Positions 7,880 through 16,982 of a stretch of 64,000 nucleotides of DNA are shown one piece after another. Below the pieces are notes generated by a model. The model saw only the letters and a list, made by a program, of their open reading frames with translations. It did no database searches and was not told the origin of the DNA. The position numbers were made by a program, and so were the translations under genes. Position 1 is the first letter of the stretch. Each line of letters opens with the position of its first letter. Origin of the DNA: Methanoculleus caldifontis (GTDB lineage: Archaea; Halobacteriota; Methanomicrobia; Methanomicrobiales; Methanoculleaceae); NCBI RefSeq assembly GCF_032842345.1, contig NZ_WBKO01000001.1:124001-188000 (forward strand), given 5' to 3'.

Positions 7880-9003
7880 CAGGCCTCCTCCCCCAGGAGT
7901 TCGTCGACCACGACCCGGGGTTTGAACGGCATGATGTCATCGTAGCCCTGGCCGACCCCGAGGAAGAGGATCGGTTTGCCCACCGTGTGCGCAACCGAGA
8001 TGGCCGCGCCGCCCTTCGGGTCCATGTCCGCCTTCGTCAGGACGACCGCGTCGGTCCCGACGGCCTTGTTGAACTCGTCGGCCCGGATGACCGCGTCGTT
8101 GCCCGCAACCGCCTCGTCGACGTAGACGACGAGGTCGGGCTTCATGACCCGCCGGATCTTCTCGAGCTGGTTCATGAGGTTCGCCCGGTTGTGGAACCGG
8201 CCGGCCGTATCGGCGAGGACGACGTCGATCCCGTGCGCCTTTGCGTACTGGACGGTGTCGTAGAGAACCGCCGAGGGGTCGGCGCCCGCCTGGTGCTGGA
8301 TGGTCTTGATGCCGAGACGGTCGGCGTGAGTCCGGATCTGCTCGATCGCGCCCGCACGGAAGGTATCCCCAGCGCCGATCACGACCGTAAAGCCGTTCTT
8401 CTGGAGGTAATGGCCGACCTTGGCGACGGTCGTCGTCTTCCCGGTCCCGTTCACGCCGGTGAAGAGGATCTTCACGGGCCGTTCGTGCTCGCGGACGTAG
8501 TGCAGGAGGTCGAGCCCGTCGCCGAGCACTCCGCAGAGCGCCGAGCGCAGGGTGGAGGCCACCAGATCGTCGACCGAGGCCCCGATCTTCCGGTGCCGAC
8601 CCACGAGGTCGCCACGCATGCGGGCGATGATCTCGTCCGTGACCGGGAGCGCGACGTCGTTCTCGAGGAGGACCATCTCGAGCTCCATCAGGGGCTCCTC
8701 GATGTCCTTCTCCTGGAGGAGGACTTCACGCTCTTTGACGAGAACCTTCAACCTGTTGAAAAACGTGGGCGCCTCCCGCTTCTCCTCCGCGGTTGCCTCC
8801 CTTGCGGCCGGAGCCGCCGGAGCGGCCGCCGGTTCGGGGGAGACGGGAGAAGAAGGAGAGGGAGAGGGCGCGGCCTCTGCAGCCTCCGGCAGTGCAGGTT
8901 GCTCGACCGCCGGCGGTGCCGGCTCGGCCGCGGCAACCTCCTCGATGTTCGAGGTGAACTTGGTCCTGATATTCTGAAGTTTCTTCTTTAAAGAATCGAA
9001 CAT
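7879..9003 (-). CDS. ftsY: Signal recognition particle receptor FtsY
   Basis: A 374-residue SRP receptor GTPase. Residues 1-20 are basic and probably membrane-targeting. Residues 22-75 are a low-complexity Ala/Pro/Glu linker of the kind seen in many FtsY proteins. Then follow the N domain and the G domain with P-loop [10 protein letters not shown] (183-192), DTAGRF and the TKAD base motif. It lies two bases after the prefoldin alpha gene and overlaps srp54 by one base. Confidence 0.96.
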   Translation of the reverse strand: MFDSLKKKLQNIRTKFTSNIEEVAAAEPAPPAVEQPALPEAAEAAPSPSPSSPVSPEPAAAPAAPAAREATAEEKREAPTFFNRLKVLVKEREVLLQEKDIEEPLMELEMVLLENDVALPVTDEIIARMRGDLVGRHRKIGASVDDLVASTLRSALCGVLGDGLDLLHYVREHERPVKILFTGVNGTGKTTTVAKVGHYLQKNGFTVVIGAGDTFRAGAIEQIRTHADRLGIKTIQHQAGADPSAVLYDTVQYAKAHGIDVVLADTAGRFHNRANLMNQLEKIRRVMKPDLVVYVDEAVAGNDAVIRADEFNKAVGTDAVVLTKADMDPKGGAAISVAHTVGKPILFLGVGQGYDDIMPFKPRVVVDELLGEEA

Positions 9004-9005
9004 TA

Positions 9006-9461
9006 TCAGCTTCCGCCCTGACCTGCCTGAGCCTGCCGGGCCCCCCGGTAGGCCGCCTCCAGGCGGCGGGAGATCTCCGTTGCCTGCCCCTGCAACTGCT
9101 CGACCGAACCTGCGACCTTCTTTCCGAGGGCCTCAAGTTCGGTGATCCGATCCTGGAGATACTCCATGGCCTCCGCACCGGCGCGCTCGACCGAGACATC
9201 GGCGCCGATGTTCACGAGAACGTGTCCGGCATCGAGCACCTTCACCCGCAGAAGGGCACCGCCCCCGATGGGGAGGAGGACGACGCCGTCTTCGGTCTCC
9301 GTGATGGCCCGGAGGGTCTCGATGGCGGCGGCGGCCTCAAGGCGCTGCTGCTCGATCATCGAGAGCTGTTGCGTCAGGATCTCGATCTGCTGCCCGTACT
9401 CGTTTAAGTACATCTGGAGGGTCTGTATCTCGCGAGGATCTGCCTGTTCCACGTTATTCAC
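9006..9461 (-). CDS. pfdA: Prefoldin subunit alpha
   Basis: A 151-residue prefoldin alpha subunit. Two long coiled-coil helices (about 8-55 and 100-148) flank a beta hairpin region with the family block VLLPIGGGALLRVKV. Two alpha and four beta subunits form the hexameric chaperone that passes unfolded proteins to the thermosome. The gene overlaps the L18a gene by eight bases and stands just before ftsY, a normal archaeal arrangement. Confidence 0.94.
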   Translation of the reverse strand: MNNVEQADPREIQTLQMYLNEYGQQIEILTQQLSMIEQQRLEAAAAIETLRAITETEDGVVLLPIGGGALLRVKVLDAGHVLVNIGADVSVERAGAEAMEYLQDRITELEALGKKVAGSVEQLQGQATEISRRLEAAYRGARQAQAGQGGS

Positions 9462-9645
9462 CAGCTACTACGTTAACCGTCTCGATGGTGATATAATTTC
9501 TCTTCAGGCGGTGTTTGCTTCCGATCACCGCGAGAACCCTCTCTTTTGCCTGGTTCTCGTTCGGGGCCCCGATGACCTTGCGGTACGGTTTCCACGTGTC
9601 GTTGATCTTGCACGCGCCTACAACTTCAAACATCTGGTTCTCCAT
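9454..9645 (-). CDS. rpl18a: 50S ribosomal protein L18a (LX)
   Basis: A 63-residue small archaeal large-subunit protein, formerly LX or L20a. The pattern FEVVGACKIND followed by WKPYRKVIGAPNENQAKERV and a short SKHRLKRNYITIE block is typical. It lies six bases after eif6 and overlaps the prefoldin alpha gene. Short but convincing by sequence and context. Confidence 0.93.
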   Translation of the reverse strand: MENQMFEVVGACKINDTWKPYRKVIGAPNENQAKERVLAVIGSKHRLKRNYITIETVNVVAGE

Positions 9646-9651
9646 GACACT

Positions 9652-10314
9652 TCACTCCAAAAATCCAAAGACTTCCTCAATTCGTCCGAGCTCGAACCCG
9701 GTCGTGACCGACCCGGCAATGTACCCCTTGCTGTTCGCAAGGAGCCCGGTCCCCACGAGCCCGGTCCCCATGTTGACCGACCCGAGGCCGATCGGGAGCT
9801 CGACCACCCGCTCGAGGGCGGCGATCTCCGACTCGTTCGCTCTCGGGTGGACGAGGATACCGCGGTTCGTCGCAAATGCGGCCATGCCGACGGTCTTGAT
9901 GCCGCCGAGCGAGAGCCGGACTACCGGCACAGAGAGGAACGACCCGATCTCCTCGGCGACACCGATCTCCATCTCCGGGTGGACGGCGGCAACGTAGTCG
10001 TTTGCGAGGATGACGTTGCCGGCAGCGTTCATGGACCCTCCGAGCCGGAAGACCTCACGGTATTCCTCGAGGACCGCCACTTCCTCGGCGGCGGCAAGAT
10101 CGCTGACGATCATGCCCTGGCTGTTTCCCGCAACAAGCGATCCGATGATGCTGCTTCCCTGGATGGTGGTGGTTACGATCTCGACATCGAGTTCCCGTGC
10201 GAGAGCTTCAGTGAACTCTTCCGGAGCTCCGGGATACACGATAGCGATATCCTCAAAGACGCGGGCGTAGACACCGATGTTCGGATCGCCGGTGAGATCG
10301 ATCGTCCCTGTCAT
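9652..10314 (-). CDS. eif6: Translation initiation factor aIF-6
   Basis: A 220-residue protein of the pentein-fold eIF6 family. It binds the large subunit near L14 and L24e and prevents premature subunit joining. Repeated blocks such as [26 protein letters not shown] and the closing [17 protein letters not shown] match the five-fold internal repeat. It is flanked by L31e (two bases upstream) and L18a (six bases downstream), the conserved archaeal L39e-L31e-IF6-LX block. Confidence 0.96.
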   Translation of the reverse strand: MTGTIDLTGDPNIGVYARVFEDIAIVYPGAPEEFTEALARELDVEIVTTTIQGSSIIGSLVAGNSQGMIVSDLAAAEEVAVLEEYREVFRLGGSMNAAGNVILANDYVAAVHPEMEIGVAEEIGSFLSVPVVRLSLGGIKTVGMAAFATNRGILVHPRANESEIAALERVVELPIGLGSVNMGTGLVGTGLLANSKGYIAGSVTTGFELGRIEEVFGFLE

Positions 10315-10315
10315 T

Positions 10316-10579
10316 TCACTCCTCGGCGAGCTCGGCCTGGACCTGCCCGTCCTCGAACTTCATCGCGCGGACGCGAATCTTTCTCGGGGGCTTCTCGCTG
10401 CCGTGCTCCCAGACCTTCTCGTTGATGCTCTTATCCAGCTTGATCTCTTCGCTCTTCATGTGCCGTACGAGGAACGCCCTGATGTCCTTGACGGCGGTGT
10501 TGCACCGCTTCCACCGGGGCGCACGCTTCACTTCGCGGAGCGGAATGATATAGATATGTTCTTTCAATGCCTCTGCCAT
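10316..10579 (-). CDS. rpl31e: 50S ribosomal protein L31e
   Basis: An 87-residue ribosomal protein of the large subunit near the polypeptide exit tunnel. The blocks [16 protein letters not shown] and [14 protein letters not shown] with [15 protein letters not shown] are the L31e signature. It follows the L39e gene by four bases and precedes eif6. Confidence 0.96.
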   Translation of the reverse strand: MAEALKEHIYIIPLREVKRAPRWKRCNTAVKDIRAFLVRHMKSEEIKLDKSINEKVWEHGSEKPPRKIRVRAMKFEDGQVQAELAEE

Positions 10580-10583
10580 AGCC

Positions 10584-10736
10584 CTACACCTTTAAGCTGC
10601 TCCGTCTCCAGTTGCGCCGCTTGGGGTGCGACGCGACTGCACGGTTGGTCCTGATCATCACCCATGCAGGCACGCGGCGGTTCTGCTCGCATGCCTTCGC
10701 CAGCCGGATCTTCCGGCCCTTCATCAACTTGCTCAT
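10584..10736 (-). CDS. rpl39e: 50S ribosomal protein L39e
   Basis: A 50-residue, very basic protein that is easily missed because of its size. It begins [20 protein letters not shown], includes [10 protein letters not shown] and ends [11 protein letters not shown], the standard L39e pattern. It lines the peptide exit tunnel. The start ATG at 10736 lies 20 bases downstream of the PP-loop gene, and its stop is four bases before L31e. Confidence 0.95.
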   Translation of the reverse strand: MSKLMKGRKIRLAKACEQNRRVPAWVMIRTNRAVASHPKRRNWRRSSLKV

Positions 10737-10756
10737 GATTCTCACTCTTATATCTT

Positions 10757-11347
10757 TCAGGTCTCTCTCAGCCCGACCACCAGCGACTGCAGGTGGCGGG
10801 GAGGGAAGAACGGAGCCAGATCGATGCCGCGTTCAAGGATCGCCGAGCGAATTTCTCCTTCGTAGTCGCCGTTCCCGATGCTCCCGGTCTCCCCATACCG
10901 GATCACGAGCAGCCTGCCCGCGAGGCGTTCCACCTCCGTCTTCCCGTAGCCGAGGAGCGGCCGGATATAGGAGCGGCCCGTGGTCATCTCCAGGTGCTGG
11001 ACCTCGGAGCGCTCGAGCCGGGGGACCCGGTCCTCCCGGCGGGTGCCGTCGCCGACCACCTCATACTCGTCGAGGAGGGCCTCGACCGCCGCCCGGTGGA
11101 CCAGGTTGATAGCATCGTTCGGGTAACCGCACGTAAGGAGCAGGTCGACGGCCTCCTCAAGGAGGTCTCGTCCGAGCACTCTCTTCCTGAAGGGGAGATG
11201 CAGAGCGGCTGCAGCAGCCTGCACCGCCGGGACCTCGCGGCAGGGGTCGAATACGCAGGTATTCAACTCCACGCCGTAGTCGCGCGCGAGCATGAGCGCC
11301 GCGAGCGAACTGTCTTTCCCTCCTGAGAAGAGCACACCCGCTTCCAT
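10757..11347 (-). CDS. PP-loop ATPase (adenine nucleotide alpha hydrolase family)
   Basis: A 196-residue protein with the N-terminal PP-loop SGGKDSS (residues 8-14), the ATP-pyrophosphatase motif used by tRNA thiolases, QueC-like enzymes and amidoligases to adenylate a substrate. Later blocks such as [13 protein letters not shown] and [19 protein letters not shown] are shared with an archaeal PP-loop family always found in this ribosomal setting. The substrate is unknown; tRNA modification is a reasonable guess from context only. It begins one base into the PDCD5 stop codon. Confidence 0.8.
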   Translation of the reverse strand: MEAGVLFSGGKDSSLAALMLARDYGVELNTCVFDPCREVPAVQAAAAALHLPFRKRVLGRDLLEEAVDLLLTCGYPNDAINLVHRAAVEALLDEYEVVGDGTRREDRVPRLERSEVQHLEMTTGRSYIRPLLGYGKTEVERLAGRLLVIRYGETGSIGNGDYEGEIRSAILERGIDLAPFFPPRHLQSLVVGLRET

Positions 11348-11685
11348 TACTTCCGCGTGATCCTGAACTCTTTCTTCGACGGCGTCAACTGGGCCAGCAG
11401 ACCCTTCAACTGCTCGTCGTTGATCCGCTGCCGGATCCTGCCGCTCTGGGCCAGCATCACCAGTTGCTGCTCGACCGCTTTCGCAAACTCAGGCCGGGTC
11501 AACTTGATGGTATTGAGCCTCTCCCTCGCTTCGGGTTCAAGGATCTCCATAAGCATGACGCGGATCTGCGATTCGATCTGCTGCTGGCGCTGCGCCTCGT
11601 CTTCCATCGTCTGCTGATCCATCGCCTGCCGTTGCATCTGTTCCATCTTCCGGCGGCGGAGTTCCGCGAGTTCGTCGTCTACCAT
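11347..11685 (-). CDS. PDCD5-family DNA/RNA-binding protein
   Basis: A 112-residue all-helical protein of the archaeal and eukaryotic PDCD5 family: an N-terminal charged helix (ELAELRRRKMEQMQRQ), the core block LEPEARERLNTIKLTRPE, then EQQLVMLAQSGRI and a basic tail. Archaeal members are annotated as DNA-binding. Their gene is typically next to rps19e, as here (19 bases away). Confidence 0.92.
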   Translation of the reverse strand: MVDDELAELRRRKMEQMQRQAMDQQTMEDEAQRQQQIESQIRVMLMEILEPEARERLNTIKLTRPEFAKAVEQQLVMLAQSGRIRQRINDEQLKGLLAQLTPSKKEFRITRK

Positions 11686-11704
11686 CAGTCACACCACCGG
11701 TCGA

Positions 11705-12154
11705 TCAGTATTTCAGAAGTCCGGGCGCGTTCTGTGCAGCCTGGGGCTTCAGACCGTTTGCAACATTGTCGAGGAACGATCTCCCCGCCGCAGTGACCAC
11801 ACGCCCCTCATTCGCATGGGAGACGTATCCGGCCGCTTCGAGCTGCTGGAAGACCTTCCGGGCGATGGAACCGCTTCCCTTCCGGAAGTGGCTCGGGGCC
11901 GAGCCGCGGTCGCGGTTGCCGCCGTAGATGGAGCGCATCCTCTGGGCACCCACCGGGCCGTCGGTGTAGATACGCCGGAAGATCGCCGCCGCACGCACAT
12001 ACCACCAGTCGTCATTCTCGGGGGGCATCTCTTTGTGTACCCCCGTCTTTGCAAAAGCGGCCCATCCAGGGGGCTGAATCTGCGGGTTTTTCTTGAGTTC
12101 TTCTGCCACCTGCCGGATGAACATGTCGGCAGGGATGTCGTATACAGTCGTCAT
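11705..12154 (-). CDS. rps19e: 30S ribosomal protein S19e
   Basis: A 149-residue S19e: TTVYDIPADMFI at the N-terminus, PPGWAAFAKTGVHKEMPPEN, WWYVRAAAIFRRIY and GSGSIARKVFQQLE are signature blocks. The protein is a winged-helix small-subunit component needed for 40S-type maturation. It appears to be the first gene of the minus-strand superoperon down to 2142; an AT-rich box around 12187-12194 lies about 35 bases upstream of the start. Confidence 0.96.
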   Translation of the reverse strand: MTTVYDIPADMFIRQVAEELKKNPQIQPPGWAAFAKTGVHKEMPPENDDWWYVRAAAIFRRIYTDGPVGAQRMRSIYGGNRDRGSAPSHFRKGSGSIARKVFQQLEAAGYVSHANEGRVVTAAGRSFLDNVANGLKPQAAQNAPGLLKY

Positions 12155-12205
12155 AGATGAACCTCACTATCGCTAACAGTCTTTACATATTCGTCCAGTG
12201 ATGTT

Positions 12206-12466
12206 TTATATATTTCGAGAATCCCGCCCGGGAGATCGGCCTCGCCGCTCCGTGAGAACGAGAGTCCGCCCCCTGACCTCGGCGAGGACCGCGCCGGCCG
12301 ATGCGGCTATCGCCTCGGGATCGACCTCCGTATTCCGGAGCCACCTGACCTTGACGACCTTCCGGTCTTTGATCTGGCGCCGGATCTCTTCGATCATGAC
12401 GTTCGTAATACCACGCTTCCCCACCCAGATGGTGGGTTTGAGATCCTGAAATGATTCTTTGCTCAT
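12206..12466 (-). CDS. CRM/YhbY-domain RNA-binding protein
   Basis: An 86-residue single CRM domain protein. The motif VGKRGITNVMIEEIRRQI, the KVRWLRN block and RTLVLTER match archaeal YhbY-like proteins, which bind pre-ribosomal RNA. The ATG at 12466 overlaps the stop of the upstream RNase P component gene by four bases, which fixes the start. The upstream extension of the same frame is the shadow of that gene. Confidence 0.88.
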   Translation of the reverse strand: MSKESFQDLKPTIWVGKRGITNVMIEEIRRQIKDRKVVKVRWLRNTEVDPEAIAASAGAVLAEVRGRTLVLTERRGRSPGRDSRNI

Positions 12467-12780
12467 GGTTGAGGTCTCCCGACCGGATACCGCGACCGGT
12501 GTCCGCAGGCAAGGCAGGTGATTATCACGCACCCGCGGTGAATCCTGACCCGGGCATTCGATCCCGGCACCAGGTAAGTGCTGCACCGGCGGCAGAACCG
12601 GCGTTTCAGCGGCCGCTCGATCCGTACGCGGTGGCGCATCCCGATCTTTCGCGCGAGCTCCACGCACCGGTTGCTCCACCCGGGATTCTCCGGGTAAAAC
12701 TCGGCTGCCCGCGCAAAAAGGAGAGCGATCCTCTCCCGGGCGAGCCTCCGGGAGCCCGATCTTCGTGTCGTATCTGCCAT
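12463..12780 (-). CDS. rnp4: Ribonuclease P protein component 4 (Rpp21/Rpr2)
   Basis: A 105-residue RNase P subunit with N-terminal helices (ARERIALLFARAAEF), the block CVELARKIGMRHRVRI and a zinc ribbon made of two CxxC pairs (FCRRCSTYLVPG and CLACGHRSRY). It supports 5' end maturation of tRNAs. It heads a two-gene operon with the CRM protein; a TATA box lies at 12825-12832. Confidence 0.93.
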   Translation of the reverse strand: MADTTRRSGSRRLARERIALLFARAAEFYPENPGWSNRCVELARKIGMRHRVRIERPLKRRFCRRCSTYLVPGSNARVRIHRGCVIITCLACGHRSRYPVGRPQP

Positions 12781-12824
12781 ATCTGTTCCAACAGGTAGTG
12801 GGTCTTGAGGTTGGAGGCGGAAGA

Positions 12825-12832
12825 ATATATAA
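12825..12832 (-). promoter_or_regulatory. TATA box upstream of rnp4
   Basis: An AT-only run within the stretch agaatatataag, isolated in GC-rich sequence, lies about 45 bases before the rnp4 start on the minus strand. It predicts a leader of roughly 20 bases for the rnp4-CRM transcript. Confidence 0.5.
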
Positions 12833-12849
12833 GAATTTGATGGACCGGG

Positions 12850-13509
12850 TCAGCGGACCCGCACCCGCCGGCCGCTGACCTCCAGGCGGCCCTCGCAGAA
12901 GAGCTTCACGGCAAGCGGAAGCGCCGCGTGCTCCTCGACCAGAATCCGGTCGGCGAGCGTCGACTCGTCGTCGTCGGGGAGGACCGGCACGCACCGCTGG
13001 ATGACGATGGGGCCGGTGTCGGTCCCCTCGTCGACGAGGTGGACGGTGCAGCCTGCGACCTTCACCCCGTACTCGATCGCCTGCCGCTGCGCGTGCAGCC
13101 CGGTGAACGCCGGGAGCAGGGCGGGGTGGATGTTCATCATCCGGCCCGCAAACTCGTGGACGATCCCGGTCCCGAGGATCCGCATGTAGCCGGCGAGGAC
13201 GAAGAGGTCCGCCCGGCAGTTCCGCATTGCGGCGAGGAGAGCATCCTCGTAGGCGGCTCTCGTCGGGAACCGTGCATACTCGACGACCGTCACCGGGATC
13301 CCGGCGGCTTTCGCCCGCTCGATCGCGTAAGCCCGGGGGTTGTCGGTGACGAGACCGACGCAGATCGCCGGGATCTCACCGGCCGCGATGGCGTCGATCA
13401 CCGCCTGAAAGTTCGACCCCCTTCCCGAGGCGAGCACTGCGATCCGTTTCCTGTTAAGAGGTTTCTCTCCATCCATAGGTATCATGCTCCGGATATCACC
13501 GGGCTTCAT
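12850..13509 (-). CDS. purN: Phosphoribosylglycinamide formyltransferase PurN
   Basis: The 219-residue reading frame encodes GAR transformylase, which uses 10-formyl-tetrahydrofolate in the third step of purine synthesis. Present are the phosphate loop ASGRGSNFQAVIDA, the catalytic block MNIHPALLPAFTG (Asn and His) and DEGTDTGPI (Asp). The first ATG at 13509 overlaps the CNNM gene by 14 bases; the methionine at 13476, with GGAG about ten bases upstream, is also possible. Many methanogens use formate-dependent PurT/PurO-type steps, so a folate-type PurN is worth noting. Confidence 0.93.
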   Translation of the reverse strand: MKPGDIRSMIPMDGEKPLNRKRIAVLASGRGSNFQAVIDAIAAGEIPAICVGLVTDNPRAYAIERAKAAGIPVTVVEYARFPTRAAYEDALLAAMRNCRADLFVLAGYMRILGTGIVHEFAGRMMNIHPALLPAFTGLHAQRQAIEYGVKVAGCTVHLVDEGTDTGPIVIQRCVPVLPDDDESTLADRILVEEHAALPLAVKLFCEGRLEVSGRRVRVR

Positions 13510-14776
13510 CCGGCACGGCCGACGGCGCGATGGTCATCTTCACCTTGACGAGCCGCCGGCCCCGCATCTGCATCACGACGAGCGTGATGTTGCTCTCCTC
13601 GACCCTGACCACCTCGCCGCGGCGGGGGATATGCCCCAGCCGGTCGATGACGAGGCCGCCGATGCTCTCGTAGGCGTCCGTCACCGGGAGGTTGAGGTGC
13701 AGGTCCTCGTTGATGTGCTCGACCCACGTCCGTGCATCGACAAGGTAGACGCCCTCCTCGATCTGCTGCACCTCGGGCTCCTCCTCGTCGAACTCGTCCA
13801 TGATCTCGCCGACGAGCTCTTCGAGCATATCCTCGACCGTCACGATCCCGGCAAACGACCCGTACTCGTCGAGGACGACGGCCATGTGCTGCTTCTTTAA
13901 CTGGAGCTCCTTTAAGAGCTCGTCGATCTTCTTGCTCTCGGGAACGAAGTAGGGTTCGTACATCCGGTCGCGGATCGTCGCGCTCGTCTGCTGGCGGAAT
14001 ACGGCAGCGAAGACGTCTTTTACGTTCAGAAGTCCGAGGATGTTGTCGATCCGCTCGTGGTAGACCGGGATCCGGGAGAACCCGGTCTCGTTGAAGAGGG
14101 AGAGCGCGTGCTCGAGCGTGCTCGTGTCCTCGATCATGACGACGTCGACCCGCGGCGTCATCACCTCGCGGACCGTCGTGTCCCCAAAGCGCAGGACGGA
14201 GTAGAGCATATCCCGCTCCTCCTCCTCGATCGTCCCCTCCTCCTCGCCGACGTCGATCCACTCCTTGATCTCTTCCTCGGTGACGACCGGTTCGGCCACG
14301 CCGGGCCTGAAGGCAAACTGCCCCTTGATCCGGTCCGCGACCCAGAGCACCGGATAGAGCACCTTCGAGAGGAGAAGGATGGGCCCGGCGACCCGGAGCG
14401 CGAGTTCTTCGGTGTGCCGGGAGGCATACATCTTGGGCCCGATCTCGCCGATGATCAGCATCAGGATGACCGTGACACCTGTCGCTATCCCGATACCGAC
14501 GTCGCCGTAGATGCCTATGGCGATCGCGGTCGCGAGCGAGGCGGCGGCCACGTTGACGATATTGTTCCCGACGAGGATGGTGATCAGGAGAGAATCCGTC
14601 GATCGTTTCAGTCTCTCGAGCGCTTCCGCTCCTTTCCGGCCCTGACATAAGAGTGCGTGGACTTTCGCCCGGGTTATCGAGACGAGGGCGACTTCGGAAC
14701 TTGAGAAGAAGCCCGACAGGAGCAGGCAGATAAGAAATAGTACGATCTCTATAGTTACAATGTCTACGATTACCAT
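13496..14776 (-). CDS. CNNM/CorC-type membrane protein with CBS pair
   Basis: A 426-residue protein of the HlyC/CorC/CNNM family. Residues about 1-175 are a DUF21 transmembrane domain (four hydrophobic helices; SGFFSSSEVALVSI at the start). Residues about 195-330 are two CBS domains (TPRVDVVMIEDTSTLEHAL, VVLDEYGSFAGIVTVEDMLEE) and the remainder is the CorC_HlyC accessory domain. Relatives are implicated in magnesium or other divalent cation efflux, controlled by adenine nucleotides at the CBS pair. Its 3' end overlaps the possible purN start. Confidence 0.93.
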   Translation of the reverse strand: MVIVDIVTIEIVLFLICLLLSGFFSSSEVALVSITRAKVHALLCQGRKGAEALERLKRSTDSLLITILVGNNIVNVAAASLATAIAIGIYGDVGIGIATGVTVILMLIIGEIGPKMYASRHTEELALRVAGPILLLSKVLYPVLWVADRIKGQFAFRPGVAEPVVTEEEIKEWIDVGEEEGTIEEEERDMLYSVLRFGDTTVREVMTPRVDVVMIEDTSTLEHALSLFNETGFSRIPVYHERIDNILGLLNVKDVFAAVFRQQTSATIRDRMYEPYFVPESKKIDELLKELQLKKQHMAVVLDEYGSFAGIVTVEDMLEELVGEIMDEFDEEEPEVQQIEEGVYLVDARTWVEHINEDLHLNLPVTDAYESIGGLVIDRLGHIPRRGEVVRVEESNITLVVMQMRGRRLVKVKMTIAPSAVPDEAR

Positions 14777-14870
14777 TTATTCCACGCCGCGTTCAGCGGC
14801 TGTATATTGCGTCGTCGAAAGGTTGGGTTATATCAATTATGTTGCAGGCAGAGATTATAAACCCAGCGCA

Positions 14871-15695
14871 TCAGGGAAATATCCGTCCGAGCGCCTCCTG
14901 TTCCCGCGCGAGCAGCACAACCTTCTCTTCGGACGAGAGGGGGGCCGAAAAGACCATGTCTTCGAGCTCCAGGGTGAGGTAGCCGTCGTAGCCCCGGTCG
15001 GCAAGCTCCGCGAGGAACCGCTTCGCGGCCGGGTCATCTCGGATGGGGTGGTGGGGGCGCCTGTTGCCGCCGAGACCGCTGACATGGACGTTCACCGTCC
15101 GGTCCCCGCAGAGGTCGACGAACCGGAGCGCCTCGTCGGCTGAGGTCATCATGGCGTGCCCCATATCGAGGGTGAACGAAAGCCACGGCTCCCGTTCGAG
15201 CAACTCGGCCGCATCCTCCGGCGTGTAGAGCAGGGCGTTGACCCGGGGCTCCAGGTTCTCGATCGCGACCTTCACCCGCGCCTCCCCTGCCGCCTCCCGG
15301 AGCCGGGAGATGTACTCCTCGAACCGCCGGTAGTCGTAGGCGCTCGGCTGCCGTTTCGCCGTCCGCCGTCCGGGGTGGACCGTGACCACGGCGGCCCCCA
15401 TCCGGTCGGCCATCCGGACGGCCTCGACGGCGTACTCGACCGAGATCGCGGCGACCCGGGGATTGATGGAGCAGGGGTTCAGGTCCAGTGTCGGGGCGTG
15501 GACGGTGATCGGGGCGAGGTCCGGATGAGCGGTGATGCACCCGGCGAGTTCGTCTTCGGGGCGGTCGCGAAGCCAGAAGTGCGGCGTCTCGACCCAGAAC
15601 TCGAGGCCGTCGAGACCGGACTCGGCGACGTAATCGAAGATGTGGTCGCACGGGTATTCGTGGAAGAACATGGTCGAGACGGCGAAACGGCCCAT
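14871..15695 (-). CDS. Sugar phosphate isomerase/epimerase-like TIM-barrel protein
   Basis: A 274-residue xylose-isomerase-like (AP endonuclease 2) TIM barrel. Barrel strands end in metal ligands: ESGLDGLEFWVE, ITVHAPTLDLNP, VTVHPGRR, KVAIENLEPR, LSFTLDMGHAM, VNVHVSGLGG and LTLELEDM. The His/Glu/Asp pattern fits divalent-metal binding. The substrate is unknown. The start is the ATG at 15695; the much longer open frame upstream is the antisense of xseA. It is divergent from xseA with 36 bases between, so promoters must overlap. Confidence 0.88.
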   Translation of the reverse strand: MGRFAVSTMFFHEYPCDHIFDYVAESGLDGLEFWVETPHFWLRDRPEDELAGCITAHPDLAPITVHAPTLDLNPCSINPRVAAISVEYAVEAVRMADRMGAAVVTVHPGRRTAKRQPSAYDYRRFEEYISRLREAAGEARVKVAIENLEPRVNALLYTPEDAAELLEREPWLSFTLDMGHAMMTSADEALRFVDLCGDRTVNVHVSGLGGNRRPHHPIRDDPAAKRFLAELADRGYDGYLTLELEDMVFSAPLSSEEKVVLLAREQEALGRIFP

Positions 15696-15731
15696 GACAC
15701 TACTTGATATAAACCATCGGTCTAATAGATT

Positions 15732-16982
15732 GTGATGATACTCGGCAGCCCATCTGCCGGTCCGGACCGGTTCGGCACCCCGATTCTCGCGGTCTCCGAG
15801 GTTTCGCGGCTCATCTGCGACCTCCTCGACGACGTCCGCCTTCAGGGGATCTGGGTGCGGGGGGAGGTGACCAACTACAAGGGTCACTCCTCCGGTCACC
15901 GCTATTTCTCCCTCGGCGAGAGGAACGGAAGGAGTTCCGCCCTGATCAACTGCGCCATGTGGCGCTCCTACGCCTCCGCCCTCGCGTTCGAGCCGAGGGA
16001 CGGCATGGACGTCCTCGCCTGGGGGACCGTGGAGGTCTACGAGCCGCACGGGAAGTACCAGCTGATCGTCAGAGAACTCCTTCCCGCAGGCGCGGGGGAA
16101 CGCCACCTCATGGTCGAGCGCTGGAAGCGGGAGCTCGAGGAGGAAGGGCTCTTTGATCCCGGGCGGAAGCGGCCCCTGCCCCTCTTCCCGCGCCGGGTCG
16201 GCGTGGTCACCTCCCCGACGGGCGCGGCGCTGCAGGACATCCTCTCGGTCGTCTCCCGTCGCTATCCGGCCGAGGTGGTCCTCTCCCCGGCGGCCGTCCA
16301 GGGCGAGGGAGCGCACCTCGAGATCGCGGAGGCGATCCGGCGGCTCGACGGCCTCGTCGACGTGATGATCGTCGGGCGCGGGGGAGGAAGTTTCGAGGAC
16401 CTCTTCGCCTTCAACCACCCGGACGTCGTCAGGGCCGTCGCGGCGTGCCGGACACCGGTGATCAGTGCGGTCGGGCACGAGGTGGATACCGCCCTCTGCG
16501 ACTTCGCGGCGGACCTCCGGGCCCCGACGCCGTCGGCTGCGGCGGAGCGGGCGGTGCCGAACCGGGAAGAGGTGCTCCGCGAACTCTCCGCTCACCGCGA
16601 GAGGATGGGGGCGCTCCTCTTCCACCGGGTCCACACCGCCGCAGCCGAGGTCGAGGACCTCCGGGGGCGGATGCACCCCCGGCGGCTCACCCGGAAGGTC
16701 AACGAGCGAATGCAGCGCCTCGCCGAGCACGAGGACCTGCTCCGGCGGGCGGCGACGGCGAGACTCGAGCGCGAGCGGGCTGCGCTCGCGGAGATCCGCG
16801 CGGATCTTTCGGGCAGAAACCCGCTCGCCGTCCTGGACCGGGGATACTGCATCGCCGGGTCGGGCGGGAAGGTGGCGAGGAGCGTCCGCGACCTCAGGCC
16901 GGGCGACCACGTGGTGCTGCGCTTCAGAGACGGGGCGTGCAGGGTCACCGTGGAGGAGACGACGTATGACGGATACGTTTGA
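15732..16982 (+). CDS. xseA: Exodeoxyribonuclease VII large subunit
   Basis: A 416-residue XseA. The N-terminal OB-fold DNA-binding domain (about 20-110: GIWVRGEVTNYKGHSSGH, RYFSLGE) is followed by the catalytic Exonuc_VII_L domain (VGVVTSPTGAALQDILSVV, VGRGGGSFEDL, AVGHEVDTALCDFAADLRAPTPSAAAE). A coiled-coil region (about 275-375) and a C-terminal strand domain (GYCIAGSGG) complete it. With XseB it degrades single-stranded DNA from both ends. This is a bacterial-type enzyme, found in some methanogens. The first residues MMILG leave a choice of start one codon apart. Confidence 0.96.
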   Translation: MMILGSPSAGPDRFGTPILAVSEVSRLICDLLDDVRLQGIWVRGEVTNYKGHSSGHRYFSLGERNGRSSALINCAMWRSYASALAFEPRDGMDVLAWGTVEVYEPHGKYQLIVRELLPAGAGERHLMVERWKRELEEEGLFDPGRKRPLPLFPRRVGVVTSPTGAALQDILSVVSRRYPAEVVLSPAAVQGEGAHLEIAEAIRRLDGLVDVMIVGRGGGSFEDLFAFNHPDVVRAVAACRTPVISAVGHEVDTALCDFAADLRAPTPSAAAERAVPNREEVLRELSAHRERMGALLFHRVHTAAAEVEDLRGRMHPRRLTRKVNERMQRLAEHEDLLRRAATARLERERAALAEIRADLSGRNPLAVLDRGYCIAGSGGKVARSVRDLRPGDHVVLRFRDGACRVTVEETTYDGYV